From positions 9,393 through 22,562 of the forward strand of contig JAGWBG010000007.1 of NCBI GenBank assembly GCA_021296015.1: DNA of 13,170 nt. Reading direction: 5' to 3'. Each line of letters begins with the position of its first letter. Within the stretch, counting starts at the first letter, position 1. The notes under the pieces are model-generated. The model worked only from the letters and a program-made list of their open reading frames with translations. It had not been told where the DNA came from and made no database searches. This stretch comes from Dehalococcoidia bacterium (GTDB taxonomy: Bacteria; Chloroflexota; Dehalococcoidia; Lucifugimonadales; JAGWBF01). The translations under genes and the position numbers were made by a program. Positions 1-7,010 of the stretch are shown here, in pieces.

Positions 1-63
1 GCCGGTAGGAAGTGCTGAGAGTTCGTCCACTGCTTGATACGGGGGAAAGTGAATTCTCCGGTA

Positions 64-101
64 CCCCTCATCCGGACCTTCTCCCACGAGGGTAGAAAGG
101 G
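64..101. repeat. REP-like hairpin repeat, copy 1
   Basis: The stretch can fold as CC-TTCT-CCC, loop ACGA, GGG-t-AGAA-a-GG, about nine base pairs with two bulged bases. Bases 75-92 match bases 6948-6965 at 17 of 18 positions in the same orientation, and both copies are preceded by CCCTCAT. Short elements of this general form, C-rich arm, ACGA-like loop, G-rich arm, are common dispersed repeats in environmental genomes; membership in a named family is inference. Its location upstream of minC argues that this stretch is leader rather than coding sequence. Confidence 0.5.
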
Positions 102-147
102 CTTTGGAGGCATCCTGCAAGAGCGAAAAGGTGAAGCAAAGCTAGCT

Positions 148-915
148 ATGTGGAAATCTGACTGGTCGGACAGGTTGACTAATCAGACGTTGCTGGACAG
201 AGAAGCGATTAGAGTATCCGGCCGCGGCCGAAACGTGGACTTCAGCCTGGACGATACGGTACCGATAGATCAGTTGGAGGAACATCTGCGCCAACACCTG
301 GAGAGAAATGGTGACTGGCTAGTGGATGGGGAAGCTGTGACCATCAGCGTAGGCCGCCGGGTCCTGAAGCCGGAGGACCTGATGCGAATACGGCAAATCT
401 TTGAGGATGAATTCCATCTCAAGATAGCCGGATTCCGATGCGAGCCTGAGATTCTGGAAAGAGAAATCTCTGAAGAGACTGGCGTCCCCATCTTCTTGGC
501 GCATCCAAAAGGACTGTCTACCCCAAAGGCCAAGGCTATCAGGCAGGCTGGTACCTCGTTGCTTGTCAAGAATTCCTGCCGTTCCGGCACCTCTATCCTT
601 CACGATGGGGACGTGGTAGTCCTTGGTGACGTAAACCCGGGAGCACAGGTTATCGCTACGGGAGACATTATTATTCTTGGGGCGCTTCGCGGCATCGCCC
701 ATGCCGGGGCCAATGCCACTGATGCGACGGAAGCGTTCATCATAGCGTTCGTGTTGAGGCCTCTCCAGCTTCGGATCGGTCGGTACATCGGCACCGCTCC
801 GACCGACAACGGGAAGGAGCAGGCAACTGTGGTGCCGGAGATTGCTCGCGTGAGTGGACACTCCATAGTAGTAGCCCCCTTTACAGGTAAGTTTCAGAGG
901 AACCCTATGCCCTGA
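148..915 (+). CDS. minC: Septum site-determining protein MinC
   Basis: Inhibitor of FtsZ assembly that MinD recruits to the membrane, keeping the division septum away from the poles. The protein is 255 aa from ATG 148. The N-terminal FtsZ-inhibiting domain covers about residues 15-95. The C-terminal beta-helix domain, which dimerises and binds MinD, is unmistakable: RSGTSI, then GDVVVLGDVNPGAQVIATGD, then GALRGIAHAGA. The frame stays open upstream to a TTG at 34, but those extra 38 codons run through a hairpin repeat and do not resemble MinC, so ATG 148 is preferred; an AAAGG-type ribosome site lies about 15 bases upstream, so the start is less certain than the gene. It is the first gene of the minCDE operon, 54 bases before minD. 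Confidence 0.93.
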   Translation: MWKSDWSDRLTNQTLLDREAIRVSGRGRNVDFSLDDTVPIDQLEEHLRQHLERNGDWLVDGEAVTISVGRRVLKPEDLMRIRQIFEDEFHLKIAGFRCEPEILEREISEETGVPIFLAHPKGLSTPKAKAIRQAGTSLLVKNSCRSGTSILHDGDVVVLGDVNPGAQVIATGDIIILGALRGIAHAGANATDATEAFIIAFVLRPLQLRIGRYIGTAPTDNGKEQATVVPEIARVSGHSIVVAPFTGKFQRNPMP

Positions 916-969
916 GCATCGCTATTTCGGTGACTTGGGCGCTCAGATAGGGAGAGAAAGGAACCAGCT

Positions 970-1788
970 ATGGCAGGGAAAACGTTTGTCGTCACTTCAG
1001 GCAAAGGTGGTGTGGGCAAGCCCACGGCGACGGCCAATATAGGCGCCGGCTTGGCCTTGCGGGGGAAAAGGGTAATAGTCATAGACACGGATATTGGCCT
1101 CCGCAACCTGGACGTGGTCCTGGGGTTGGAGAACCGGATTGTCTACGATCTTGTGGACGTGGTGGAAGGAAACTGCAAGCTCAACCAGGCCATGATACGG
1201 GACAAGCACACCAACGAGCTATACCTTATCCCGGCAGCCCAGACCAGGGATAAATCGGCCGTCAAGCCTGACCAGATGAAGAATCTGCGCGACCATCTGA
1301 AAGAGGAATTTGAGTACATCATCATAGACTGCCCAGCGGGTATTGAGCAGGGGTTTCAAAACGCCATCGCCGCCGCCGACCGGGCTATCGTAGTTACCAC
1401 GCCCGAGGTGTCCGCAATCAGGGACGCGGACAGGGTAATCGGCCTTCTGGAGGCGGCGGAACTGCCAATTCCTGACCTCGTCATAAATCGTCTAAGGCCC
1501 GGCATGATTAAACAGGGCGACATGATGGACAAGAAGGATATCTTGGAGTTGCTCTCAGTACAGCTGCTGGGACTCGTCCCGGACGACGAGCACATTATTG
1601 TGGCCACCAATAAAGGGGTGCCGGTGGTGCACGATTCCAGGTCAATGTCGGGAGAAGCCTTCCGACGCATAGCGTCACGTATAGAGGGCGAGGACAGGCC
1701 CTTCTTAAATCTGGAGAACGGTCACGGGGTCTTTTCAAAGCTCAGGAAGTTCGTCGGCCTTAAAGGGGGGGATTTTACCGATGATTGA
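970..1788 (+). CDS. minD: Septum site-determining protein MinD (Walker A Thr replaced by Pro)
   Basis: Membrane-associated ParA/MinD-type ATPase that carries MinC to the membrane and is released by MinE. It is 272 aa, a normal length. Visible features: deviant Walker A at residues 11-19 (GKGGVGKPT), the DIGLRNLD switch motif at 41-48, Walker B-type IIIDCPAGIE near 117-126, and a C-terminal amphipathic membrane-targeting helix around 253-264 (GVFSKLRKFVGL). The oddity is Pro18 (codon CCC) where the family has the Mg-coordinating Thr (E. coli T17); ACC to CCC is a single base change. All other motifs are intact. Start ATG 970 follows an AGAAAGGA ribosome site. The gene overlaps minE by 8 bases, consistent with translational coupling. 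Identity is certain; activity with Pro18 is doubtful. Confidence 0.96.
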   Translation: MAGKTFVVTSGKGGVGKPTATANIGAGLALRGKRVIVIDTDIGLRNLDVVLGLENRIVYDLVDVVEGNCKLNQAMIRDKHTNELYLIPAAQTRDKSAVKPDQMKNLRDHLKEEFEYIIIDCPAGIEQGFQNAIAAADRAIVVTTPEVSAIRDADRVIGLLEAAELPIPDLVINRLRPGMIKQGDMMDKKDILELLSVQLLGLVPDDEHIIVATNKGVPVVHDSRSMSGEAFRRIASRIEGEDRPFLNLENGHGVFSKLRKFVGLKGGDFTDD

Positions 1789-2053
1789 TCTTCTCAGATG
1801 GGCTCTCCAGAGGCAGGAGCGGAGCAAGGACGCTGCTCGGCAGCGGCTTCAGCTAATCCTTGTAATGGACCGTGTGGGGCTGGCAAAAGAGCACATGGAG
1901 GCCATGAAAGCGGACATCATCCGGGCGGTCTCCAAATACATGGTGGTTGACCACGAGTCCATAGAGATGGATATGAAACGATCGGGTGACTCCCTGGTCC
2001 TGGTTTCCAACATCCAGGTCAAAGACATTATTCGTGCTGCCATAACGGAGTAA
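1781..2053 (+). CDS. minE: Cell division topological specificity factor MinE
   Basis: Stimulates the ATPase of MinD and removes MinCD from the membrane at mid-cell, producing the Min pattern. It is 90 aa, typical for the family. Residues 1-12 (MIDLLRWALQRQ) form a short amphipathic membrane-binding segment. Residues about 13-34, including AARQRLQLILVMDRVGL, are the anti-MinCD helix region. Residues 35-90 are the topological specificity domain, with DIIRAVSKYMVVD and a beta-strand pattern ending SLVLVSNIQV. ATG 1781 lies inside the 3' end of minD, and a G-run at 1765-1771 in minD serves as ribosome site. It ends in TAA, which shows that TAA is an ordinary stop in this genome. Confidence 0.95.
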   Translation: MIDLLRWALQRQERSKDAARQRLQLILVMDRVGLAKEHMEAMKADIIRAVSKYMVVDHESIEMDMKRSGDSLVLVSNIQVKDIIRAAITE

Positions 2054-2122
2054 CACCAATCAGACTTATAAATGACCTGACTGACACACACTCCGGCGAA
2101 CTCCGAGTGGGTTGGATGACGG

Positions 2123-2151
2123 TTGACTACATCGGGAGATAGGGTTAATGT
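2123..2151 (+). promoter_or_regulatory. Candidate sigma-70 promoter for the MFS exporter gene
   Basis: TTGACT at 2123-2128 matches the -35 consensus at 5 of 6. A 17-base spacer is followed by TAATGT at 2146-2151, which keeps the key T1, A2 and T6 of the -10. It lies in the 172-base gap after minE and would give a leader of about 65 bases before TTG 2226. Predicted by eye only. Confidence 0.35.
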
Positions 2152-2225
2152 TAGACTGTCACCGATAGGCTACAAATCAGCTAGAGATATTCTCGGTTTA
2201 GAGATCTCGGACCAAGGAACCTTAA

Positions 2226-3575
2226 TTGGCTTTACAGCCTTCCCGACCCGGTAGCGGAATCGGCCACGGCTTCCTGAGCAGTGGCCCCCTGAAACCCTTC
2301 TCCTATCCCCGGTTCCGGCTCTTTTGGGCAGCCTCCCTGTCCTCTGTGATGCCCTTCGTGATGGGCATGGCCGCACGAGGATGGCTGGTGCTGGTGTTGA
2401 CTGACTCGCCCTTCATGGTCACCGCAGTCCAGGGCGTTCTCATGCTGCCAATGGCGCTTTTGACCCCTTTCGGGGGAGTTATAGCGGACCGGCTCAACCG
2501 GAAGATGGTCCTCCTTGCCAGTGATGCGGCCAACCTATTGATATTCCTGGGACTTACCTTGCTCTTGCTTCTGGGTCTTATCCAGGTGTGGCACGTGTTC
2601 GCTCTGGCTTTCCTCAATGGTATGGCGTTCGCCATGTCCACACCCACCAGAGCCACCGTGATTCACGACGTGGTCGGTCAAGGAGATTTGGCCAAGGGTG
2701 TGGCAGTATATACAACCGTGTTCAGCATCTCCCAGCTGGTGGGTCCGGCCCTGGCCGGTTATCTCATGGGCCGCAGCCCCGACCAGTTGGGATGGACATT
2801 TCTGGCCGCATCGGCGTTTCTGGTCCCTGCCATGGCCTTTCTGATGCCCCTTAGTATCCCCAACAGGGCAGCCATTCTTGAAGGGGTATCCCGAACATCG
2901 GTCATGGGGAGTATGGGAGAGGGTCTAGGATACGTAAGGGCCAACTCCTTGTTGGTGGGGTTGCTGCTGATGAGCGTTGTGTTCGCGGTCTTCGGGGTCC
3001 CTTACCAGACCGTCCTGCCCGTATTCGCGCGGGACATCCTGAATGCCGGCCCCGACGGACTGGGAATGTTGCTGGCGGCAGCCGGCGCGGGGGCCATAAA
3101 AGGGTCATTAAATGTGGCCCTCTTCAGCACCGCGCGACAGATGCAGGTCCTCATTTTTGCCACCGGATTCGCATTAGGCCCGACGATTATCTTGTTCGCC
3201 TTCTCCCCCTACTTCCCAACGTCCTTGGTGTTGGTCCTGGGTGTGGGACTGATGATTCAGGTATTCGGAGTCACCACCTTTGCCCTCATACAGGTGGGGT
3301 CTCCCACCAACATCAGGGGCAGGGTAGTCAGCATCCTCATGCTGGCATGGGGACTCGGCCCTATTGGGATGTTCCTCCTGGGGTTTGGGGCAGAGGTGCT
3401 GGCCCCGGAAATCGCCCTGGTTGTGATGGGTGCCATATCGTTCGCCTTGATGGGTCTCCTGATGCTGGGCATACCCGCGCTAAGGCGCATGGAACTTGAG
3501 CTTGGAGACCGGACACGTTCGCCCCTTGAGGAGGCGCTCTCCGATAGCCCGGCTGTTCCTACGGAGAGCGACTAG
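2226..3575 (+). CDS. MFS transporter, EntS/MFS_3-like
   Basis: Integral membrane permease, probably a proton-driven exporter. It is 449 aa with about 12 hydrophobic segments. The N-terminal FSYPRFRLFWAAS start, the motif-A-like loop GGVIADRLNRK (residues 83-93) and PTRATVIHDVV (140-150) are typical of the MFS_3 group that includes the enterobactin exporter EntS and macrolide-efflux-like proteins. The substrate cannot be predicted and no siderophore genes lie nearby. The start is TTG 2226: AAGGAA at 2214-2219 sits 6 bases upstream and no ATG is well placed before the conserved N-terminus. The C-terminal tail of about 30 residues is polar and acidic. The gene has its own promoter candidate, so it is probably not part of the min operon. 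Confidence 0.85.
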   Translation: MALQPSRPGSGIGHGFLSSGPLKPFSYPRFRLFWAASLSSVMPFVMGMAARGWLVLVLTDSPFMVTAVQGVLMLPMALLTPFGGVIADRLNRKMVLLASDAANLLIFLGLTLLLLLGLIQVWHVFALAFLNGMAFAMSTPTRATVIHDVVGQGDLAKGVAVYTTVFSISQLVGPALAGYLMGRSPDQLGWTFLAASAFLVPAMAFLMPLSIPNRAAILEGVSRTSVMGSMGEGLGYVRANSLLVGLLLMSVVFAVFGVPYQTVLPVFARDILNAGPDGLGMLLAAAGAGAIKGSLNVALFSTARQMQVLIFATGFALGPTIILFAFSPYFPTSLVLVLGVGLMIQVFGVTTFALIQVGSPTNIRGRVVSILMLAWGLGPIGMFLLGFGAEVLAPEIALVVMGAISFALMGLLMLGIPALRRMELELGDRTRSPLEEALSDSPAVPTESD

Positions 3576-3604
3576 CTGCGGAAGCCCCGGTCAAAGCCCG
3601 CGAC

Positions 3605-3633
3605 GTTCCATTTGTACCGATTCGTAGTATAAT
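3605..3633 (+). promoter_or_regulatory. Candidate promoter for the GlcG/HbpS-family gene
   Basis: A perfect -10 box TATAAT lies at 3628-3633 in the 102-base gap between the permease and the small gene. The -35 is weak: GTTCCA at 3605-3610 with a 17-base spacer matches 3 of 6. The leader would be about 38 bases, ending in a strong AAGGGGG ribosome site. Confidence 0.45.
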
Positions 3634-3677
3634 TCCCCTGGTAGCAAGCTTGACTATCTGAAAAGGGGGTGGCACTC

Positions 3678-4091
3678 ATGCCGGGACCGTTGTTGAGTAT
3701 GGAACAGGTGCAGGCAGCTATGAAGGCGATGATGGAGACAGCTATGGAGACTCCCAATGAGCCTGTAGCGATGGCGATAGTGGATGCAACCGGGAACCTG
3801 GAAGCCTACGCCAAGATCGATAACTTGAGGATTTTCAGTCGCCGGCACGCGATACGCAAGGCGTACACCGCTGCCGTGATGGGTCAGGACACCGGCGCAC
3901 ACGCCCAGCGTCTGCAAAGCCAGGGCCGGAGCATCGCCGACATGGGAGACCCGGGACTGACCAATGGACAGGGCGGGCTTGTCATTATGAAAGACGGCGT
4001 CATCCTGGGTGGGATTCGAGTAGGCGGCTATCCCAGCGGTCAATCGGATGAAGACCTGTCACGGGTCGGCCTGGAAGCCATGAACTTATGA
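3678..4091 (+). CDS. GlcG/HbpS-family (DUF336-like) protein
   Basis: Small cytosolic protein of the GlcG/HbpS family (PF03928). Members include the haem-binding HbpS of Streptomyces and GlcG-like proteins often found beside catabolic operons; the precise role is usually unknown. It is 137 aa, the usual single-domain size. Family features: the N-terminal helix MEQVQAAMKAMMETAME, then VAMAIVDATGNLEAYAKID, RHAIRKAYTAA, and the C-terminal GGLVIMKDGVILGGIRVGG. No signal peptide is seen. ATG 3678 is preferred over the in-frame GTG at 3669, because AAGGGGG at 3663-3669 is 8 bases from the ATG and would overlap the GTG. It converges on the amidase gene, with 32 bases between stops and no terminator visible. 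Haem binding is not demonstrated by the sequence. Confidence 0.85.
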   Translation: MPGPLLSMEQVQAAMKAMMETAMETPNEPVAMAIVDATGNLEAYAKIDNLRIFSRRHAIRKAYTAAVMGQDTGAHAQRLQSQGRSIADMGDPGLTNGQGGLVIMKDGVILGGIRVGGYPSGQSDEDLSRVGLEAMNL

Positions 4092-4123
4092 TGCGGGCCA
4101 ATTCTCAAGGTAAGTAAAGTAGC

Positions 4124-5533
4124 TCATACGGCGGACGGCCTCATGGTGTGCCAGGGGGTACTCTGCTCGTATGCGTGGGCCACTTTGAGAATCATCTCCT
4201 CTGCGAAGGAACGACTCCCTATCTGAAGTCCTACAGGTAGGTTTCGGGCGCCAAAACCACAGGGTACGGAGACAGCAGGGGCGCTTGTCAGGTTGAAGGT
4301 GTTGGTGAGCATGAAGGGCAGGCGTCCCGTGTTTTCCTTGCTTGTAATCACCGGGTCATCCTGGACGAGCCTGGGAGCCACCCTTCCCGACGTGGGCGAT
4401 ACCAGGACATCGTACTTTTCCAGAGCTTCAAGGACCTGCTGCCTCAGCATAGTCCTGAGCTTCTGGGCCTTGTAGTAAGCCTGAGCAGGTATGATGCTGC
4501 CGGTGAGGAGGCCAATACGGTTGTCATGGCCGTAGTCTTCAAGGCGATTTTTAATCCACTCGTGCTGGTTGGAGGCCGGCTCAACGGCCAAGGGTATGGC
4601 TCCGATGGCGTTTGCGTGTCTGGTCATGGGAATCGAGATCTCTTCCACCGATGCTCCCAGTCCCCCCAGGACTGTAGAGGCTTTGACAACGGCCTCCCTG
4701 ACTTCGGGTTCCACCTGGTCGCTATTGATTAGCTCGGCGATGATGCCTACCCGGATACCCTTTATATCGCCGTCGAGGGCCGCCCTGTAGTCGGGCACAG
4801 GAGCGTTCCAGGTATAGGGGTCTTTGGGGTCGTAGCCGGCAATGGCGCCGAGGGTTATGGCTGCATCCTCAACCGTTCTGGAGATGGGGCCTACGGTGTC
4901 CATGGACCAGACGCCGGGCATGACCCCATAGCGGCTGACCCTGCCCCAACTTGGCCTTACACCCACAAGGCCGTCCCAGGCAGAGGGGCGACGTATAGAG
5001 CCGCCGGTGTCCTCTCCTAGGGATGTGGCACAGAGGAAGGCAGCGGTGGCGGCCCCGGAGCCGCTGCTTGACCCGCCTGCCGACATGTCCAGGTTCCAGG
5101 GGTTGCGCGGGAACCTGAAACGGTGGGTAAAGCCCGTTATGGCGAACTCGCTGAGGACCGTCTTCCCAAGAAGGATGCCACCGGCTTTCGCTAGGTTGGC
5201 TATGGCAGTGGCATCCTCGTCGGGGACGAAATCAGCCAGAAACCGGGAGCCTCCGGTTGAGCGGATACCTCTGGTCCAGAGCTGGTCCTTTACACCCACA
5301 GGGATTCCGTGCATGGGACCCAGGTAGTTGCCCTGAGCGATGGCGCGCTCCGCCTCATGGGCAGCCTGGAGCGCCTCCTTGCGACATACGGTGAGGTAGG
5401 AGTTGAACTTGAAGTCCAACTCGTCAATGCGGTCCAGGTAGGCCTCCGTGGCCTCCACAGGCGAGACCTCAGTCTTCTCTATCAGTTGCGCAAGCTCCGC
5501 AGCGGAGAGATAGGGTATGTCTGCCTTATCCAT
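4124..5533 (-). CDS. Amidase signature family hydrolase (GatA-like)
   Basis: Ser-cisSer-Lys amidase that hydrolyses a carboxamide to an acid and ammonia. It is 469 aa, normal for the family. The triad is visible: Lys82 in GVKDQLW, the cis-Ser in GGSSSGSG (residues 153-160), and the nucleophile Ser179 in DTGGSIRRPSA, followed by GRVSRYG and DTVGPISRTVEDAA. It resembles GatA, but no gatB or gatC lies nearby and GatA would not be expected alone here, so a stand-alone catabolic amidase is more likely. The substrate is unknown. Start ATG 5533 is preceded on the minus strand by GAGAGGAG about 6 bases away. It converges on the GlcG/HbpS-like gene and follows the broken monooxygenase gene by 97 bases. 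Confidence 0.92.
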   Translation of the reverse strand: MDKADIPYLSAAELAQLIEKTEVSPVEATEAYLDRIDELDFKFNSYLTVCRKEALQAAHEAERAIAQGNYLGPMHGIPVGVKDQLWTRGIRSTGGSRFLADFVPDEDATAIANLAKAGGILLGKTVLSEFAITGFTHRFRFPRNPWNLDMSAGGSSSGSGAATAAFLCATSLGEDTGGSIRRPSAWDGLVGVRPSWGRVSRYGVMPGVWSMDTVGPISRTVEDAAITLGAIAGYDPKDPYTWNAPVPDYRAALDGDIKGIRVGIIAELINSDQVEPEVREAVVKASTVLGGLGASVEEISIPMTRHANAIGAIPLAVEPASNQHEWIKNRLEDYGHDNRIGLLTGSIIPAQAYYKAQKLRTMLRQQVLEALEKYDVLVSPTSGRVAPRLVQDDPVITSKENTGRLPFMLTNTFNLTSAPAVSVPCGFGARNLPVGLQIGSRSFAEEMILKVAHAYEQSTPWHTMRPSAV

Positions 5534-5606
5534 ATTGACTCCTCTCTAGTGACCAGAGATTGAAATAAGCGGTCTGCAGATGCTCTCTGTTGCCCACTTG
5601 CAATAC

Positions 5607-5634
5607 AGTATACTTGATTTATCCCGTCATTCAG
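5607..5634 (-). promoter_or_regulatory. Candidate promoter for the amidase gene
   Basis: On the minus strand TATACT (5607-5612), 5 of 6 to the -10 consensus, lies 16 bases downstream of CTGAAT (5629-5634), 3 of 6 to the -35. The -35 overlaps the last codons of the upstream monooxygenase gene. The leader would be about 65 bases. Moderate by-eye evidence only. Confidence 0.3.
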
Positions 5635-6215
5635 CTCCCATTGCGGTTCTTGAACACGGGCATCACCTCTTTGGCAAAACGGGTCAGCTGCTCCTTCATA
5701 ACGTGCCTGGGGGTGCCCATAGGGCAGGACACCATGACGTGGTTGAGGCCCGGATACTTCTCTTCCACCTCTTTAAGGTAGGAGATGAACTCCTCGGGAG
5801 GGCCGCACAGCCACACACGATTTCGCACTCCGTCCTCGATGGTGGCACGGGTGGGGGCCTGGGCAACGCGGGAGCTCACAGCATTCATCTGCTCCTCGCT
5901 GTAACGGAGCATACCCAGGGGTGCGGCGAACTTGGCGTGTTCCTCGAAGTAGGGCTGGGCAGCGCGCATGGCCGATTCTACGGTGTCGTCCATTTGCATC
6001 CGGTAGCCCAGTATCATGTCCTCACCCAGCTTCAGCTGGCGTCCGTAGCGGGCAGCCTCGTCTCTGTAGTCGTTGGAATACTCCCAGACAAACTGCTCCG
6101 CCGTGGCCGCTATAATGCCCTTGATTCCGTGCTTTGCCATGAAGTCCAGGCCGCGCGCACTTCTGCTGACCACGGGCTGCCATATCTCCACAGGCTGATG
6201 CACGGGACGCGGCAC
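5631..6215 (-). CDS. C-terminal fragment of LLM-class flavin monooxygenase
   Basis: The 194-aa open segment after the premature stop, in the same frame as the N-terminal half. GTG 6215 is the first plausible start, but it has no clear ribosome site. It falls inside the conserved VPRPVHQPVEIWQP strand, so it is probably not a natural start. The rest holds the C-terminal barrel half: HGIKGIIAATAEQFVWEYSNDYRDEAARYG, CGPPEEFISYLKEVEEKYPG, and the final FAKEVMPVFKNR helix seen at the end of many family members. Confidence 0.55.
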   Translation of the reverse strand: MPRPVHQPVEIWQPVVSRSARGLDFMAKHGIKGIIAATAEQFVWEYSNDYRDEAARYGRQLKLGEDMILGYRMQMDDTVESAMRAAQPYFEEHAKFAAPLGMLRYSEEQMNAVSSRVAQAPTRATIEDGVRNRVWLCGPPEEFISYLKEVEEKYPGLNHVMVSCPMGTPRHVMKEQLTRFAKEVMPVFKNRNGS

Positions 6216-6245
6216 CAGAGTAATCTCATTGTGCTCATACCCACT

Positions 6246-6791
6246 TTAGGGGACCTGGGGGGGAAGGGTATAGTAATTGCCCCGGTGGGAAAAGGACTCC
6301 TGGGTGAAGGCCTTGAGTATGATTTCCACTTGCTCTTCAAAGCGGTCTCTGTTGGCGTCGGCATCCAGCAGGTCGGCGCCGAAGGTCTCCACCTCACGGG
6401 TATGATACCCCCGCCCCACCCCGAAAATCACCCGGCCATTAGTAAGGATGTCCGCTACGGCGAAGTCCTCGGCCAGCCGCAGAGGATGCCACGTAGGGGT
6501 GATGTTGAAAGCGCAGCCTATTTTTATCTGCTTTGTGTTGTGTCCCAGATGGACCGCTAGCATGGGGATGTTGGGAATGCACTCGTAGCCCTCGTGCTGG
6601 AAGTGGTGCTCCGCCAGCCATATGGCTGAATAGCCCAGATCGTCCATAAGCTGGGCCAACTCCAGGGTGGTCTGAAAGGTCTCGATGAGACGCTCGTTAG
6701 AGTAGCGCCGGTCGTTGGCGGGCGTGCCCTCCATGCCCACTTTGTCCAGATTGATGTGCCCTGCATACAGGGTGGAAAACTCGGTAATCAT
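6246..6791 (-). CDS. N-terminal fragment of LLM-class flavin monooxygenase
   Basis: The 181-aa open segment before the premature stop. It opens MITEFSTLYAGHINLDK and contains the first part of the flavin-binding TIM barrel: DDLGYSAIWLAEHHF near residues 45-60, then AFNITPTWHPLRLAEDFAVADILTNGRV, then GRGYHTREVETFG. Alone it has only about half of the barrel and should not bind flavin properly. The open frame extends upstream to 6926, but the added residues run through repeat DNA; ATG 6791 has a strong AGAGGAG site 8 bases upstream. Confidence 0.6.
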   Translation of the reverse strand: MITEFSTLYAGHINLDKVGMEGTPANDRRYSNERLIETFQTTLELAQLMDDLGYSAIWLAEHHFQHEGYECIPNIPMLAVHLGHNTKQIKIGCAFNITPTWHPLRLAEDFAVADILTNGRVIFGVGRGYHTREVETFGADLLDADANRDRFEEQVEIILKAFTQESFSHRGNYYTLPPQVP

Positions 6792-6850
6792 ACTTTTGCT
6801 CCTCTGCGACGTGGTTTCTGCGAAAGTGTCTAATAAGGTATGGGCGCACT

Positions 6851-6966
6851 CCTGTCTGCAGACAGGCAGGTCCTTTGCCTCGACGGGTCCCGCCTCGGCG
6901 GGCAGGAAGGATGGCGTCTCCCTCATTCCCTCCGCCGCAAGCGGGCTGACCTTCTCCCACCAGGGG
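6851..6966. repeat. Composite palindromic repeat block with REP-like copy 2
   Basis: Several elements are packed between the monooxygenase and epimerase genes. CCTGTCTGCAGACAGG at 6851-6866 is a perfect 16-base palindrome. GCCTCGACGGG (6877-6887) and GCCTCGGCGGG (6892-6902) are near-identical direct copies 15 bases apart, and the second lies in the hairpin CCCGCC-TC-GGCGGG (6889-6902). Bases 6948-6965 repeat bases 75-92 with one mismatch and form a CTCCC/GGGAG hairpin. No ORF of a known protein is here. The block looks like a nest of mobile palindromic repeats; no transposase is nearby. It may also stabilise or end the epimerase transcript, though no T-tract follows. Confidence 0.5.
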
Positions 6967-7010
6967 AGTTAGTCACCCTTCGAGGGTAGGATATAGGATA
7001 ATACGGTACG

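Larger units (their letters stand above)
5631..6791 (-). pseudogene. Luciferase-like (LLM class) flavin monooxygenase interrupted by an in-frame TAA
   Basis: Members of this family use reduced FMN or F420 to oxidise small organic substrates. Read through the stop, the frame encodes 386 residues, a normal length. The N-terminal half has LAEHHFQHEGY, ILTNGRVIFGVGRGYHTREVE and ends YYTLPPQVP. Codon 182 (6246-6248) is TAA. The same frame then continues SGYEHNEITLVPRPVHQPVEIWQPV, exactly what should follow. No base has been gained or lost. Family members usually have an aromatic residue there (P-Y-R-G-Y-like), so TAC or TAT to TAA is the simplest history. Start ATG 6791 follows AGAGGAG on the minus strand. 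Either a recent nonsense mutation, a base-calling error, or two expressed halves; the intact flanks suggest a very young lesion or an error. Confidence 0.8.

Noticed and set aside
1..33. Short open stretch ending in TGA at 16-18, possibly the tail of an upstream gene
   Set aside because: Only five codons are visible; nothing can be concluded.
2089..2109. Possible terminator hairpin after minE (CACT-CGG / CCG-AGTG)
   Set aside because: The stem is short and bulged and no T-tract follows, so it is not a supported intrinsic terminator.
5580..6560. Long plus-strand open frame (326 codons) opposite the monooxygenase gene
   Set aside because: The minus strand encodes clear family motifs on both sides of the TAA; the plus-strand product resembles no family and is a shadow of codon bias.
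5631..6791. Frameshift, programmed recoding or stop reassignment as the reason for the split monooxygenase
   Set aside because: Both halves are in the same frame, so no frameshift is needed, and TAA ends minE normally, so reassignment is not supported.
6974..6986. Small hairpin ACCCT-TCG-AGGGT just past the epimerase stop
   Set aside because: Five base pairs with no T-tract on the minus strand; it may be part of the repeat block but is not a convincing terminator.
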